Shown piece by piece: positions 9,166 to 16,311 of a stretch of DNA of 17,498 nt. The notes under the pieces are model-generated. The model searched no databases and was not told the DNA's origin. It saw only the letters and a list, made by a program, of their open reading frames with translations. The position numbers and the translations under genes are program-made. Numbering within the stretch: position 1 is the stretch's first letter; each line of letters begins with the position of its first letter. Location of the stretch: NCBI GenBank assembly GCA_043782365.1, contig JAYWAO010000121.1:1-17498 (forward strand), given 5' to 3'. The stretch comes from CAIWCD01 sp043782365 (GTDB lineage Bacteria; Myxococcota; Myxococcia; Myxococcales; 40CM-4-68-19).

Positions 9166-9375
9166 CTACGCCTGCGCCGAGGGCGGCGCCTTCGCGGGAG
9201 GCTGCGTCGGAGCGGCGGCCTGGGCCGGCTTGTCGTCGTCGAGGCTCTGCAGGCCCTTCTTGAAGCCCTTGATCGCCTCGCCCAGGCTGGCGCCGAGCGC
9301 GGGGAGCTTGCTGGGCCCGAAGAACAGGAGCGCCAGCACCAGGATGACCAGGATCTCACCGAAACCGAGCCGCAT
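9166..9375 (-). CDS. tatA: Twin-arginine translocase subunit TatA/TatE
   Basis: The protein has 69 residues: a very short N-terminus (MRLGFGE), one membrane helix (ILVILVLALLFF), the FGPSKLP hinge at about 19-25, an amphipathic helix (LGASLGEAIKGFKKGLQSL) and an Ala/Pro-rich polar tail. This is the complete TatA/E plan; the protein would form the pore that passes folded proteins across the inner membrane together with TatC, which is not in this window. The frame stays open to 9441, but ATG 9375 is preferred because GGAGG lies 6 bases upstream and TatA starts right before its helix. It is co-oriented with the kinase gene 30 bases downstream, so the pair is probably co-transcribed. Confidence 0.92.
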   Translation of the reverse strand: MRLGFGEILVILVLALLFFGPSKLPALGASLGEAIKGFKKGLQSLDDDKPAQAAAPTQPPAKAPPSAQA

Positions 9376-9437
9376 GACCGACCTCCTACCGCGAACTGCC
9401 CAGAGCCCTACCAGACCTATCTGATAGCGGGGCTTTA

Positions 9438-9447
9438 GCACTTGTGC
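9438..9447. promoter_or_regulatory. Short palindrome upstream of tatA
   Basis: GCAC-TT-GTGC lies about 62 bases before the tatA start, right after the T-run of the upstream terminator. It may be a small operator or chance. Confidence 0.2.
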
Positions 9448-9452
9448 CGCCC

Positions 9453-9492
9453 AAAAGAAAGCGGCGGGGACCCGTGGTGGAGCCCCCGCCGC
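9453..9492 (-). terminator. Intrinsic terminator upstream of tatA
   Basis: On the minus strand a perfect 9-base stem, GCGGCGGGG with CCCCGCCGC (plus-strand arms 9484-9492 and 9461-9469), is followed at once by TTTCTTTT (9453-9460). The stem and T-run are both present, which is rare in this GC-rich window. It ends 22 bases beyond the stop of the 19-codon frame and about 80 bases before tatA. Confidence 0.72.
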
Positions 9493-9514
9493 CCGACGAA
9501 CTCACCCTGATCGC

Positions 9515-9574
9515 CTACGCCCGGAGTGCGGCGAAGGCGATGGCGAGGGCGGACCGTCTAACTGTGTCCGACAT
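9515..9574 (-). CDS. 19-residue micro-ORF with near-perfect ribosome binding site
   Basis: The frame encodes MSDTVRRSALAIAFAALRA and stops at TAG (9515-9517). The evidence for translation is the leader: AAAGGAGGTGAT (minus strand, 9578-9589) matches the 16S anti-Shine-Dalgarno tail over 12 bases, with GGAGG 7 bases from the ATG. The peptide has an acidic N-terminus, an RR pair and a short hydrophobic or amphipathic helix. It lies 80 bases after the lipoprotein stop and ends 22 bases before an intrinsic terminator that precedes tatA. It may be a micro-protein, or a leader peptide in an attenuator for the tatA-kinase-regulator transcript. No runs of one codon betray an amino-acid sensor. Confidence 0.5.
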   Translation of the reverse strand: MSDTVRRSALAIAFAALRA

Positions 9575-9617
9575 GCCATCACCTCCTTTCGCCTACGGGA
9601 AGAGCTTAAGCACGAAG

Positions 9618-9643
9618 CCGCCGCGGAGCAAAATCCGCGGCGG
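9618..9643 (-). terminator. Strong hairpin after the lipoprotein gene
   Basis: A perfect 10-base stem, CCGCCGCGGA at 9618-9627 and TCCGCGGCGG at 9634-9643, has a 6-base loop 11 bases beyond the lipoprotein stop. There is no T-run after it on the minus strand, so it may slow or protect the transcript rather than end it, and the 19-codon frame could lie on the same RNA. Confidence 0.5.
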
Positions 9644-9654
9644 AATGCCTCGGC

Positions 9655-11778
9655 CTAGTTACCGACCGGGATGGTGATGACGCTGAACGCCGACAGGTTG
9701 TTGCCGATGTTGTCGAGCGTCAGGTCGCCGAAGCCCGTCAGCTTGGCGTAGTTGTTCGCCGCCTCGGTGGTGACGATGCCGATCAGGCGCGCGGAGGCCT
9801 TGTCGTCGGCCATCGGGTCGGTGAGGCTGGCATCGACCGTGTGCGGGTCGAACAGCGTGACCGTCTTGCCGGCGCCGGCCTTGTCCATCCAGACGTTCCA
9901 GTTGAGGCGCGAGGAGCTCTCGACCTCGAACCGGTAGATCTGCACCGAGGCGTCGGCGTCGGCGGCGAGCACCACCTTGCGGGTGCCCTTGGAGAACGTC
10001 ACCGCGCCCGTGTTGGGCAGGGTCATGAACTTGCGGCTGCCGTAGTCGAGCAGCACCGGAGACTGGTCCGCCGAGGTGAACTTCACCTCGCTCTGCAGCT
10101 TGACGAGGCCCGAGACCGCGATGCCGCCGGTGCTGCCCGGGGTGAGCCCGCCGAAGTTGAGCGCGATCAGCACGGTGCCGTACGGGTTGCCCTCGAGGCC
10201 GTTGTTGGCCGCGGCGAGCTTGATCGGCAGCTTGCTGGTGTTGCAGGCGACGGTGCCCTTGGGATCACAGGTCGGGTCGAGGACCTTGGCGGTCTTCTTC
10301 CCGTTCGCGTCCTTGGCGGCGAGGCCGGCGGTGAGCCCGAGCGGCACGAAGCCCATCGGGAACGCCGAGGTGCCGGCGAGCGCGATGATGCCGTCCACGT
10401 ACTCACCGTCCACCTTCGGCATGTCGGGGGCGTTGGCGTAGGCGCGCAGGCGCAGCGGGGTGTTGAGCGGCACCGTCTGGTTCTGGAAGGTGGGCGTGCC
10501 GCCCGCGGCGACGTCCGGCGGCGCCTCGACGCCCGCGATGGCGCCGGCCTGCAGCTTCCCCAGCAGCGGGAGCAGCTGCGGCAGGAGCGCGCCGACGTCG
10601 ATGTTGGTGGTCCCGCCGTTGATCAGCGGGCCCGCGGCCGCGAGGATGGCGGCGATGTCGATGTTGCCGCCGAGGCCCCACAGCACGCGCTTGCCCTTCT
10701 CCGAGTACATCTTGTAGGTGCCCGTCTGGAAGAGGTCGTCGGCGACGCCGATGACGAGGCCCGAGGGCAGGTCCACCGGGTGGTCGCCGGCCAGCTTGAC
10801 GACCACGTGGCGCGAGGGGCCGACCAGCGTGTCCACCGAGAAGTCGAGGATGCTGTTGGTGACGCCCGAGCCGAAGAACGCGAGGTGGACGATCTGGTCC
10901 TTCTCGTTGAGCTTGGCGAAGTCGTCGGTGTTGATGGTGCCCTGGTAGCCCGAGCGCTGCGCGAGCGGCACCGCGGGGGGCAGCGAGATGAGCACGTCGG
11001 TGTTGGTGGTGCCGAGGTAGGAGGCGTAGTTGTAGTTGGCGGCGAAGGCGTGCACGTCGCGCGGGCCCGCTGCCACGCCGGTGAAGGTGGCGACGCCGCT
11101 CGCGTCGGTGACCTTCTTACCGATGACGTCGGTGCCGAGGACCACGAACGCGCCCTGGATGGGCTTCTTGGTCTGCGAGTCGGTCACCACCACGCGCTGC
11201 GAGTCGGTGGCGGCGGCGTAGACGGTGATGACGGCGGTGCAGGTCTTGGTGCCCGCGGTCGCCGTCACGGTGGTGGTGCCCGCGCTGCCGGCCGTGAGCA
11301 GGCCCGTCGAGTCGATGGTGCCGGCCGAGGCCGCCCAGGTGACGCCCTTGAACGGCACGGCGGTGCCCGTGGTGTCCTTCACCACCGCGGTCAGCGCCAG
11401 CTTGTTGCCCGTGTGGACCACGGCCGGGTTAGGGGTGACGAAGCAGGAGCCGACGCCCGAGGCCTGGGTGGGCTGGGTGCAGGCGCCCGAGGAGCAGATC
11501 ATGCCGCTGCCGCAGTCGCTGTCGCCGCCGCAGCCGGGGCTGTTGCAGGTGCCGTCCTCGCAGATCTTGCCCGTCGCGCAGTCGGCGTTCTTCGTGCAGA
11601 TCAACACGCACACCTTGGTGGTTCCGCCTTGGTCGATGCAGGCGTGGGGCGGGGTCTGCGGGCAGTCGCGCGGGGTGGTGCAGCCGCCGGAGCCGGCGTC
11701 GGCCGGAGTGCCGTTGCTTCCGGAGCAGGCGGTGAGCACCGCGGAACAGAGCAGCAAGAGAGCGAGGTTCAGCCTCAT
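9655..11778 (-). CDS. Large Cys-rich / Ig-like lipoprotein
   Basis: The protein has 707 residues. ATG 11778 is chosen because it opens a lipoprotein signal (hydrophobic LALLLLCSAVLTAC, lipobox LTAC, acylated Cys18) and GGAGAGG lies about 9 bases upstream; the frame stays open further but is not credible there. A Cys-rich zone at 33-100 carries repeats such as KNADCATGKICEDGTC and GDSDCGSGMICSSGAC, the short disulfide repeats common in myxobacterial surface proteins. A bacterial Ig-like (BIG2-type) domain spans about 112-187 (VTWAASAGTIDSTGLLTAGSAG). A carboxypeptidase-regulatory-like fold spans about 190-265. The remaining 440 residues are beta-rich and unrecognised. It is probably anchored in the outer membrane. 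The gene is divergent from the CAP-protein gene. Confidence 0.82.
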   Translation of the reverse strand: MRLNLALLLLCSAVLTACSGSNGTPADAGSGGCTTPRDCPQTPPHACIDQGGTTKVCVLICTKNADCATGKICEDGTCNSPGCGGDSDCGSGMICSSGACTQPTQASGVGSCFVTPNPAVVHTGNKLALTAVVKDTTGTAVPFKGVTWAASAGTIDSTGLLTAGSAGTTTVTATAGTKTCTAVITVYAAATDSQRVVVTDSQTKKPIQGAFVVLGTDVIGKKVTDASGVATFTGVAAGPRDVHAFAANYNYASYLGTTNTDVLISLPPAVPLAQRSGYQGTINTDDFAKLNEKDQIVHLAFFGSGVTNSILDFSVDTLVGPSRHVVVKLAGDHPVDLPSGLVIGVADDLFQTGTYKMYSEKGKRVLWGLGGNIDIAAILAAAGPLINGGTTNIDVGALLPQLLPLLGKLQAGAIAGVEAPPDVAAGGTPTFQNQTVPLNTPLRLRAYANAPDMPKVDGEYVDGIIALAGTSAFPMGFVPLGLTAGLAAKDANGKKTAKVLDPTCDPKGTVACNTSKLPIKLAAANNGLEGNPYGTVLIALNFGGLTPGSTGGIAVSGLVKLQSEVKFTSADQSPVLLDYGSRKFMTLPNTGAVTFSKGTRKVVLAADADASVQIYRFEVESSSRLNWNVWMDKAGAGKTVTLFDPHTVDASLTDPMADDKASARLIGIVTTEAANNYAKLTGFGDLTLDNIGNNLSAFSVITIPVGN

Positions 11779-11999
11779 CGGTAAGGTCCTCTCCCCGACG
11801 TGGGAGTCGCGCCAAGCGCGTCCGTCGGGATGAAAATTTGGGAAATTGACACTCAGGCCACTCGCACCTGAGGTCAAGGCACATCGCACCCCGCGGCGCG
11901 GCGGCCGCCTGCGGCCCAGAGGGGAGCGCCCCGGCCTCATCGGCCAACTGACCGAGAGAATCATTTCGGGGAGGGGGAGGGGAGGACTACCATGTCCCC
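11779..11999. promoter_or_regulatory. Divergent promoter region with a strong inverted repeat
   Basis: TTGAC-A-CTCAGG (11846-11857) and CCTGAG-GTCAA (11867-11877) form an inverted repeat with 11 matching bases per arm, one extra base in the left arm and a 9-base centre. Each arm begins with a -35-like hexamer (TTGACA on plus, TTGACC on minus) pointing toward the other. The region also holds an AT-rich island AAATTTGGGAAATT at 11834-11847. It is likely the shared control region for the lipoprotein and CAP genes. Good -10 hexamers are not evident. Confidence 0.5.
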
Positions 12000-13493
12000 G
12001 TGCTCGCCCTGCCCGCCTTCCCGCTCACAGCAGCGCTGCTCTGCGCGCTCTTCGGACCCGTCGCCGCGCCGCTCACGCCGCAGGCCGGGCTGGAGGCAGC
12101 GCTGCTCGAAGCGGTGCACGCCTCCTGCCCGCAGACCCAGGCGAAGCTCGACCCCGCGCTGTCGGCGGCCGCGCGCGCGTTCGCCCAAGCGGTGGGCGCG
12201 GGCAAGGCCGAGGGCACGGGCGAGGCGCTCAACTTCTATGCGTCGCTGGGCGCGATCGATCCATCGCCCTACTGCGGGGTCGCGTCGATCGACCAGCCGC
12301 AGCAGGCCGACCGCGCGGTGGGCGACCTCTTTCCCCGCAGCTGCCGGTTCGAGCACCTGGGCGTGGCCGCGGCAGTGACCGGCGGGCGCGCCATCGTCGC
12401 GGTGCTGGCCGCGCGGCGGGGCGTGCACCTCGAGCCGCTCCCCGGGCGGGTCGAGGCGCTGGAGGTCGTCCGGGTGGTCGGCAAGCTCACCGACCCGCAG
12501 CTCGGAAGGCCGCGCCTCTACCACCTGCGGCCCTCGGGCGAGGTGGACGACGTGCCGCTGGTCGCCTCGCCCGCGGGCGCGTTCGCCCTGCCCGTGCGGC
12601 TGATCGAGACCGGTGAGCACGCGCTGGAGCTGCTGGCCGACGGTCCGGGCGGGCCGCAGGTGGTGGCGCTGCGGCGGATCTTCGCCGGGGTCGCGCCGCC
12701 CGTCTCGCCGCCGCCGCCGCTGCCCGCGCCCACGGGAGACGGGCTCGACGCGGTCGAGCACGCGATCGCCATCCTCCGCCACGCCCGCGGCCTGCCCGCG
12801 CTGCAGCGCGACCCCGCGCTCGACCAGGTGGCCGAGAAGCACAGCAAGGAGATGGCGCGGCTGAAGACCTTCGCGCACGTGCTGCCCACCGACGGCGCCC
12901 TGGGAGATCGCCTGCAGGCCGTCGGGTACGCCTTTCGCTCGGCGGGAGAGAACATCGGCCTCGCCGAGGACGCGGTCCGGGCCCACGAGGCGGTCGCGCA
13001 GAGCCCGGCCCACCTCTGGAACCTGCTCGACCCGCGGCACCGCAGGCTGGGCCTCGGCGCGGTGCGCGGGCTGTCCCCCGAGGGCGAGAGCGCGGTCTGG
13101 CTCACCGAGGTGCTGGCGCTGCCCGTGGTCGGTTCGAAGGACCCGGTCGCCGACGTCGACAAGGTCCTGCGCGCCGAGCGCAAGAAGCGCGGCCTGCGCC
13201 CGCTCCCGCGCAACGCCTCGCTCGACGCGCTGGCGCTGCGCGAGGTGCAGCGCGTGACCGTACTGGAGGCGCAGGTGCTCGACCCGGCGGTGGCCCAGCG
13301 GGCGATCGACGACAACCCCGAGCTGCACGCCACCGCCACCGAGCTGCTGGTCGCGGGCGCGCCGGAGGAGGTCACCAACTCGAAGAACCTCGGCGACCCC
13401 TCCTGGACCCAGGTGGGCATCGGCGCGATCTACGCGTCGTCAGCCCGCTACGGGCCGGGCCGGCTCTGGGTGCTGATCCTCTACGCGAAGTAG
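12000..13493 (+). CDS. Secreted CAP/SCP-domain protein with three CAP-like modules
   Basis: The protein has 497 residues, with a hydrophobic N-terminal segment (LTAALLCALFGPVAA) acting as a signal peptide although it lacks a basic n-region. The clear CAP (SCP/PR-1) domain lies at about 248-376: RHARGLPALQRDPALDQVAEKH with His281, AGENIG with Glu317, then SPAHLWNLLDPRHRRLGLG with His338 and His347. A diverged copy occupies about 40-140 (FEHLGVAAAVTGGRAIVAVL) and a second about 384-495 (VLRAERKKRGLRPLPRNASLDALA ending in LWVLILYAK). A beta-rich segment at about 150-230 separates the first two. CAP proteins are extracellular; the biochemical role is often unknown. GTG 12000 is the first start in frame after a stop, but its ribosome binding site is 14 bases away. 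Confidence 0.8.
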   Translation: MLALPAFPLTAALLCALFGPVAAPLTPQAGLEAALLEAVHASCPQTQAKLDPALSAAARAFAQAVGAGKAEGTGEALNFYASLGAIDPSPYCGVASIDQPQQADRAVGDLFPRSCRFEHLGVAAAVTGGRAIVAVLAARRGVHLEPLPGRVEALEVVRVVGKLTDPQLGRPRLYHLRPSGEVDDVPLVASPAGAFALPVRLIETGEHALELLADGPGGPQVVALRRIFAGVAPPVSPPPPLPAPTGDGLDAVEHAIAILRHARGLPALQRDPALDQVAEKHSKEMARLKTFAHVLPTDGALGDRLQAVGYAFRSAGENIGLAEDAVRAHEAVAQSPAHLWNLLDPRHRRLGLGAVRGLSPEGESAVWLTEVLALPVVGSKDPVADVDKVLRAERKKRGLRPLPRNASLDALALREVQRVTVLEAQVLDPAVAQRAIDDNPELHATATELLVAGAPEEVTNSKNLGDPSWTQVGIGAIYASSARYGPGRLWVLILYAK

Positions 13494-13571
13494 CGGGTGG
13501 CCGAGAGACAAAGCAGGCCGTCGACGTGACGAACACGGCAGTGGCGGTCCACCTGTGGCCGCCTGCTGAGC
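13494..13571. terminator. Convergent hairpin between CAP gene and four-Cys gene
   Basis: GGCGG-T-CCAC at 13544-13553 pairs with GTGG-CCGCC at 13556-13564, inside a wider pair AGCAGGC / GCCTGCT. The hairpin lies between two convergent stops and would suit a two-way terminator. No T-run was seen. Confidence 0.4.
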
Positions 13572-13820
13572 CTAGGCGCTCTTCCGCTGAGTAGCGAATG
13601 CCTCGATCGAGTTCTCGGGCGCGTTCTGCGTCAGCGTGTAGTTCGGGCAGCGCACGCAGGTGAAGCTGTTCCAACCCCGCTTGACGGCCTCGTTCAGGCA
13701 CTCGTCATAGCTGGAGCAGAAGAGGTTGCGGTGGGCTTCCACCGACATCTTGCGGCTGCCCTCGAGGTTGATGGGCGTCGTCAACTCAGTGGGGACCGGC
13801 TTGGCCAGGATCAAGGACAT
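13572..13820 (-). CDS. Small four-cysteine protein, hypothetical
   Basis: The protein has 82 residues. The core FCSSYDECLNEAVKRGWNSF followed by TCVRCPNY has four cysteines (C35, C41, C55, C58) in the pattern C-x5-C-x13-C-x2-C, with conserved-looking aromatic residues between. Small proteins of this pattern are familiar to me from deltaproteobacteria, but I know no function; metal (zinc) binding is an inference. There is no signal peptide, so a cytoplasmic location is likely. The start ATG 13820 has GGAGG 10 bases upstream. It is divergent from the lytic transglycosylase gene and convergent with the CAP gene. Confidence 0.72.
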   Translation of the reverse strand: MSLILAKPVPTELTTPINLEGSRKMSVEAHRNLFCSSYDECLNEAVKRGWNSFTCVRCPNYTLTQNAPENSIEAFATQRKSA

Positions 13821-13974
13821 TCGAGACGATCCTCCTCGGTACCGGCACTACCATCGGGCCGGGCCGCATGATTCCAAACGCTTTGTGTTCTGCAGCGAGG
13901 GGCGGCGTATAACAGAACGCTGCTGGGGGATCCAGTCGGGCACATTACGGCGAAGCCGGAAGCTTGGTGCGCGG
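13821..13974. promoter_or_regulatory. Divergent promoter region with GTTCTG/CAGAAC repeat
   Basis: GTTCTG at 13887-13892 and CAGAAC at 13913-13918 are inverted and 20 bases apart. A TATAAC hexamer (13908-13913) sits in the right half and could serve as a plus-strand -10, with TTGTGT 19 bases upstream as a weak -35. CAGCG and CGCTG repeats overlap the same block. This may be an operator over a promoter for the lytic transglycosylase gene. Confidence 0.35.
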
Positions 13975-16245
13975 GTGAGAAAGTCGTGCTGTTCCAGCAT
14001 CATCGGACTTTTCTGCCTCGCCGCCGGCGTGAGCGCCGCAGGCATGCAGGGAACTTCCCCACCTCCGTCCATGCCTGACCCCGCGCTGCGCGCAGGCGCC
14101 CTGCTTTCGCCCCCAGCCGATCCGCAGGCCGCCCTGCTGGCTGCCGAGGAGTGCGCGACGGAACCGGGCACCGCAGCACGGTGCAGGCTGATCGCGGGCC
14201 GGGCGCGGTACCTGCTGGGCGACCTGCCCGGGGCCGCGGCTGCATTCTCCGCCGCGGTGGAGGCCGGGCTCGGCAGGCTCGAACCGCACGGGCTGTACCT
14301 CTGGGGCGAGGCGCTCTTGCTCTCGGGGCATGCGGAGCAGTCGCTCGGGCCGCTGCGCAAGGCCGCGGGAGGAGCGGGACCGCTCGCCGCGCGCGCCGCG
14401 GCGCTCCTCGCCGACGCCCTCTACGAGCAGGGAGATCTAGCCGCCGCAGCAGCGCAGGCCGACGCGGCGGACGACTCGACCCTGCTGCCTGCGCAGGCGC
14501 GCGCCGACCTCGCCTGGACCCGCGCCGATGCGCTCTGCCGCCTGGCCGAGCGCGCCCCAGAGAAGACCAAGGCCCGGGCAGCCGCCGTCCAACAAGCGCT
14601 GCTCGCGCTGCGCGCGTTCTGGCACGACTTCCCCGACCACCCCTCCGCGCCCGACGAAGCCGAGCGCGAGGCGCGCCTCTCGAAGCTGGGCACGCCGCTT
14701 GCTCCGCCGACGGGCCGCGACAGGCTCGGCCGCGCCCAGCGCTTGCTCTCCGCAGGCCAGCCCAGGCTCGCCGCCGCCGAAGCCGCGCAGGCCCGCAAGG
14801 CGCTCGCCAGTGCCAAGGCCCCGGTCACGGAGCGCGCCGAAGCAGCGCTGCTGTTCGCCCGCGCCCTCGCCGCCGATGGCAGGCGGGCCGAGGCCACCAG
14901 CGCGCTCGCGGAGGCGTGGAAGCACGGCGCCGGCAAGGTGGCCGCAGCGGCCGGCCTGCTGTTGGCGAGGGACCACTCACGTCGTGGGAAGACCAAGCAG
15001 GCGGTGGCGGTCCTCGACCAGCTGCAGCGGCAGCACCCCGACACGCAGGAGGCCGATGACGGCGCGCTGCTCGCAGCCCGCCTCTTGCTCGACGCGGGCG
15101 ATGCGAAGGAGGGCGAGCGGCGTCTCTTGAAGCTCACCCTGCGCCGCACGGGCGCTGCGGCCGAGGCGCGCTGGTTTCTCGCCTGGCTCTCGTACCGGGC
15201 TGGCCACGCGGACGCTGCCGGGCGGTTCGCGGCCTTCGTGGCCGCCGCCGAGGACGACGGCGCGCGGGCGCGGGGCCTCTACTGGCAGGCGCGGACGGCT
15301 CCCCCGGACCAGGCGACCACGCTCTTCACCCGCGTGGCCTCGCTCGATCCGCTCGGCTGGTACGGCCTGCTCGCGCAGCAAGCGCTCGGCGCGCCGGCCG
15401 CCGCCGCCCCGCCGTTCCCTCCCGTGCGCGCCGCCGCCCCCGCACCCGGCGCTGCGAAGCCCGCGCTCGAGCTGGCGCAGACGCTCCTCGACCTCGGCCT
15501 GCGCGCCGAAGCCGCGGCGGAGCTGGAGGTGTATCTGCATGTCCACCGCAGCGACGCCGAGGCGCTGGTGCCAGCGCTGCAGGCGCTCGAGCGCGCGGGG
15601 CGCACCGATCGCTCGGTGCAGGTCGCCCAGCAGCTGCTCCAGGGCCAACCGCTTCCGCCCGAGCTCAGCGGCCCCGCCCACGCCACCGCTGGCGCGCAGG
15701 ACTCGCTGGGGCGCGCGCTGCTCGACCTCGCGTATCCCGCGCCCTATCCGCGCGAGATCCTGGCGGCGGCGCGGCGCTCGGGGCTCGACCCGTATCTGCT
15801 GCTCGCGGTGGCCCGGCGCGAGAGCGTGTTCCGTCCCGACGCGCGCTCGGCGGCGGGCGCGGTGGGCCTCTTGCAGCTCTTGCCCCTCACCGCCCGGCGC
15901 GCGGCGGCGGTGCTCGGCAGGCCTGCTCCGGACGAGGAGCTGAACGAGCCCGGGCCGGCGATCGACCTCGGCGCCTGGTACTTCTCGGAGCTGGCCGGGC
16001 GCTATGGAGATCCGGCGCTCGCCGCCGCTGCCTACAACGCAGGCCCCAAGGCGGCCACGGCGTGGGTGAGGAAGGCGCAAGGGGAGCCGCTCGACCTCTT
16101 CGTCGAGGAGATCCCGTTCAAGGAGACGCGGATCTACGTGAAGGTCGTGCTGGGCGCTTGGACTGCGTATCGCATGCTGGCGGGAGGCAAGGCGCCGCGG
16201 CTGGTCGCGACGGTTCCGGCGCCGGTCGGCGGGGTGGAGTTTTGA
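13975..16245 (+). CDS. slt: Soluble lytic murein transglycosylase (Slt70-like)
   Basis: The enzyme cleaves the MurNAc-GlcNAc bond of peptidoglycan in the periplasm, leaving a 1,6-anhydro end. GTG 13975 is preferred because it opens a signal peptide (MRKSCCSSIIGLFCLAAGVSAA) and gives 756 residues; the frame is open further upstream but reads into antisense of the neighbouring gene. About residues 30-560 are Ala-rich helical repeats like the superhelical U domain of Slt70. The catalytic GH23 domain spans about 595-745: ARRESVF with catalytic Glu616, GLLQLLP at 631-637, AYNAGP at 686-691 and a final ETRIYVKVVLGAWTAYRML. All expected motifs are present. The upstream ribosome binding site is weak (GGAAG about 12 bases away). 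Confidence 0.9.
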   Translation: MRKSCCSSIIGLFCLAAGVSAAGMQGTSPPPSMPDPALRAGALLSPPADPQAALLAAEECATEPGTAARCRLIAGRARYLLGDLPGAAAAFSAAVEAGLGRLEPHGLYLWGEALLLSGHAEQSLGPLRKAAGGAGPLAARAAALLADALYEQGDLAAAAAQADAADDSTLLPAQARADLAWTRADALCRLAERAPEKTKARAAAVQQALLALRAFWHDFPDHPSAPDEAEREARLSKLGTPLAPPTGRDRLGRAQRLLSAGQPRLAAAEAAQARKALASAKAPVTERAEAALLFARALAADGRRAEATSALAEAWKHGAGKVAAAAGLLLARDHSRRGKTKQAVAVLDQLQRQHPDTQEADDGALLAARLLLDAGDAKEGERRLLKLTLRRTGAAAEARWFLAWLSYRAGHADAAGRFAAFVAAAEDDGARARGLYWQARTAPPDQATTLFTRVASLDPLGWYGLLAQQALGAPAAAAPPFPPVRAAAPAPGAAKPALELAQTLLDLGLRAEAAAELEVYLHVHRSDAEALVPALQALERAGRTDRSVQVAQQLLQGQPLPPELSGPAHATAGAQDSLGRALLDLAYPAPYPREILAAARRSGLDPYLLLAVARRESVFRPDARSAAGAVGLLQLLPLTARRAAAVLGRPAPDEELNEPGPAIDLGAWYFSELAGRYGDPALAAAAYNAGPKAATAWVRKAQGEPLDLFVEEIPFKETRIYVKVVLGAWTAYRMLAGGKAPRLVATVPAPVGGVEF

Positions 16246-16249
16246 CGTG

Positions 16250-16278
16250 GCCGACGCAGGCGTGTCGCTTGCGTCGGC
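16250..16278 (+). terminator. Hairpin after the lytic transglycosylase gene
   Basis: GCCGACGCA at 16250-16258 and TGCGTCGGC at 16270-16278 form a perfect 9-base stem with an 11-base loop, starting 5 bases after the TGA. There is no T-run, so intrinsic termination is only possible. Confidence 0.45.
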
Positions 16279-16311
16279 GTCCAGAGCCCTTCCGCGGTCT
16301 GGGCCGGGCTG

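Noticed and set aside
9578..9590. ATCACCTCCTTTC as the 3' end of a 16S rRNA gene
   Set aside because: Only the anti-Shine-Dalgarno-like bases match; no rRNA sequence surrounds it, and the reverse complement works as a ribosome binding site.
9444..9677. 77-residue plus-strand frame starting at GTG 9444
   Set aside because: It lies over the terminator and the micro-ORF, lacks a ribosome binding site, and is low-complexity; the minus-strand signals explain the region better.
9841..11784. 647-residue plus-strand frame opposite the lipoprotein gene
   Set aside because: It is a Val/Gly/Arg-rich shadow; the minus strand has a lipobox and Cys repeats.
11968..11985. G-quadruplex from the G4-A-G5-A-G4-A-G2 tract
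   Set aside because: The last run has only two G; the tract is more simply the purine-rich ribosome binding site region of the CAP gene.
11961..13328. 455-residue minus-strand frame opposite the CAP gene
   Set aside because: Composition is typical of antisense shadow (Arg/Gln/His-rich) and no motif is present, whereas the plus strand shows clear CAP motifs.
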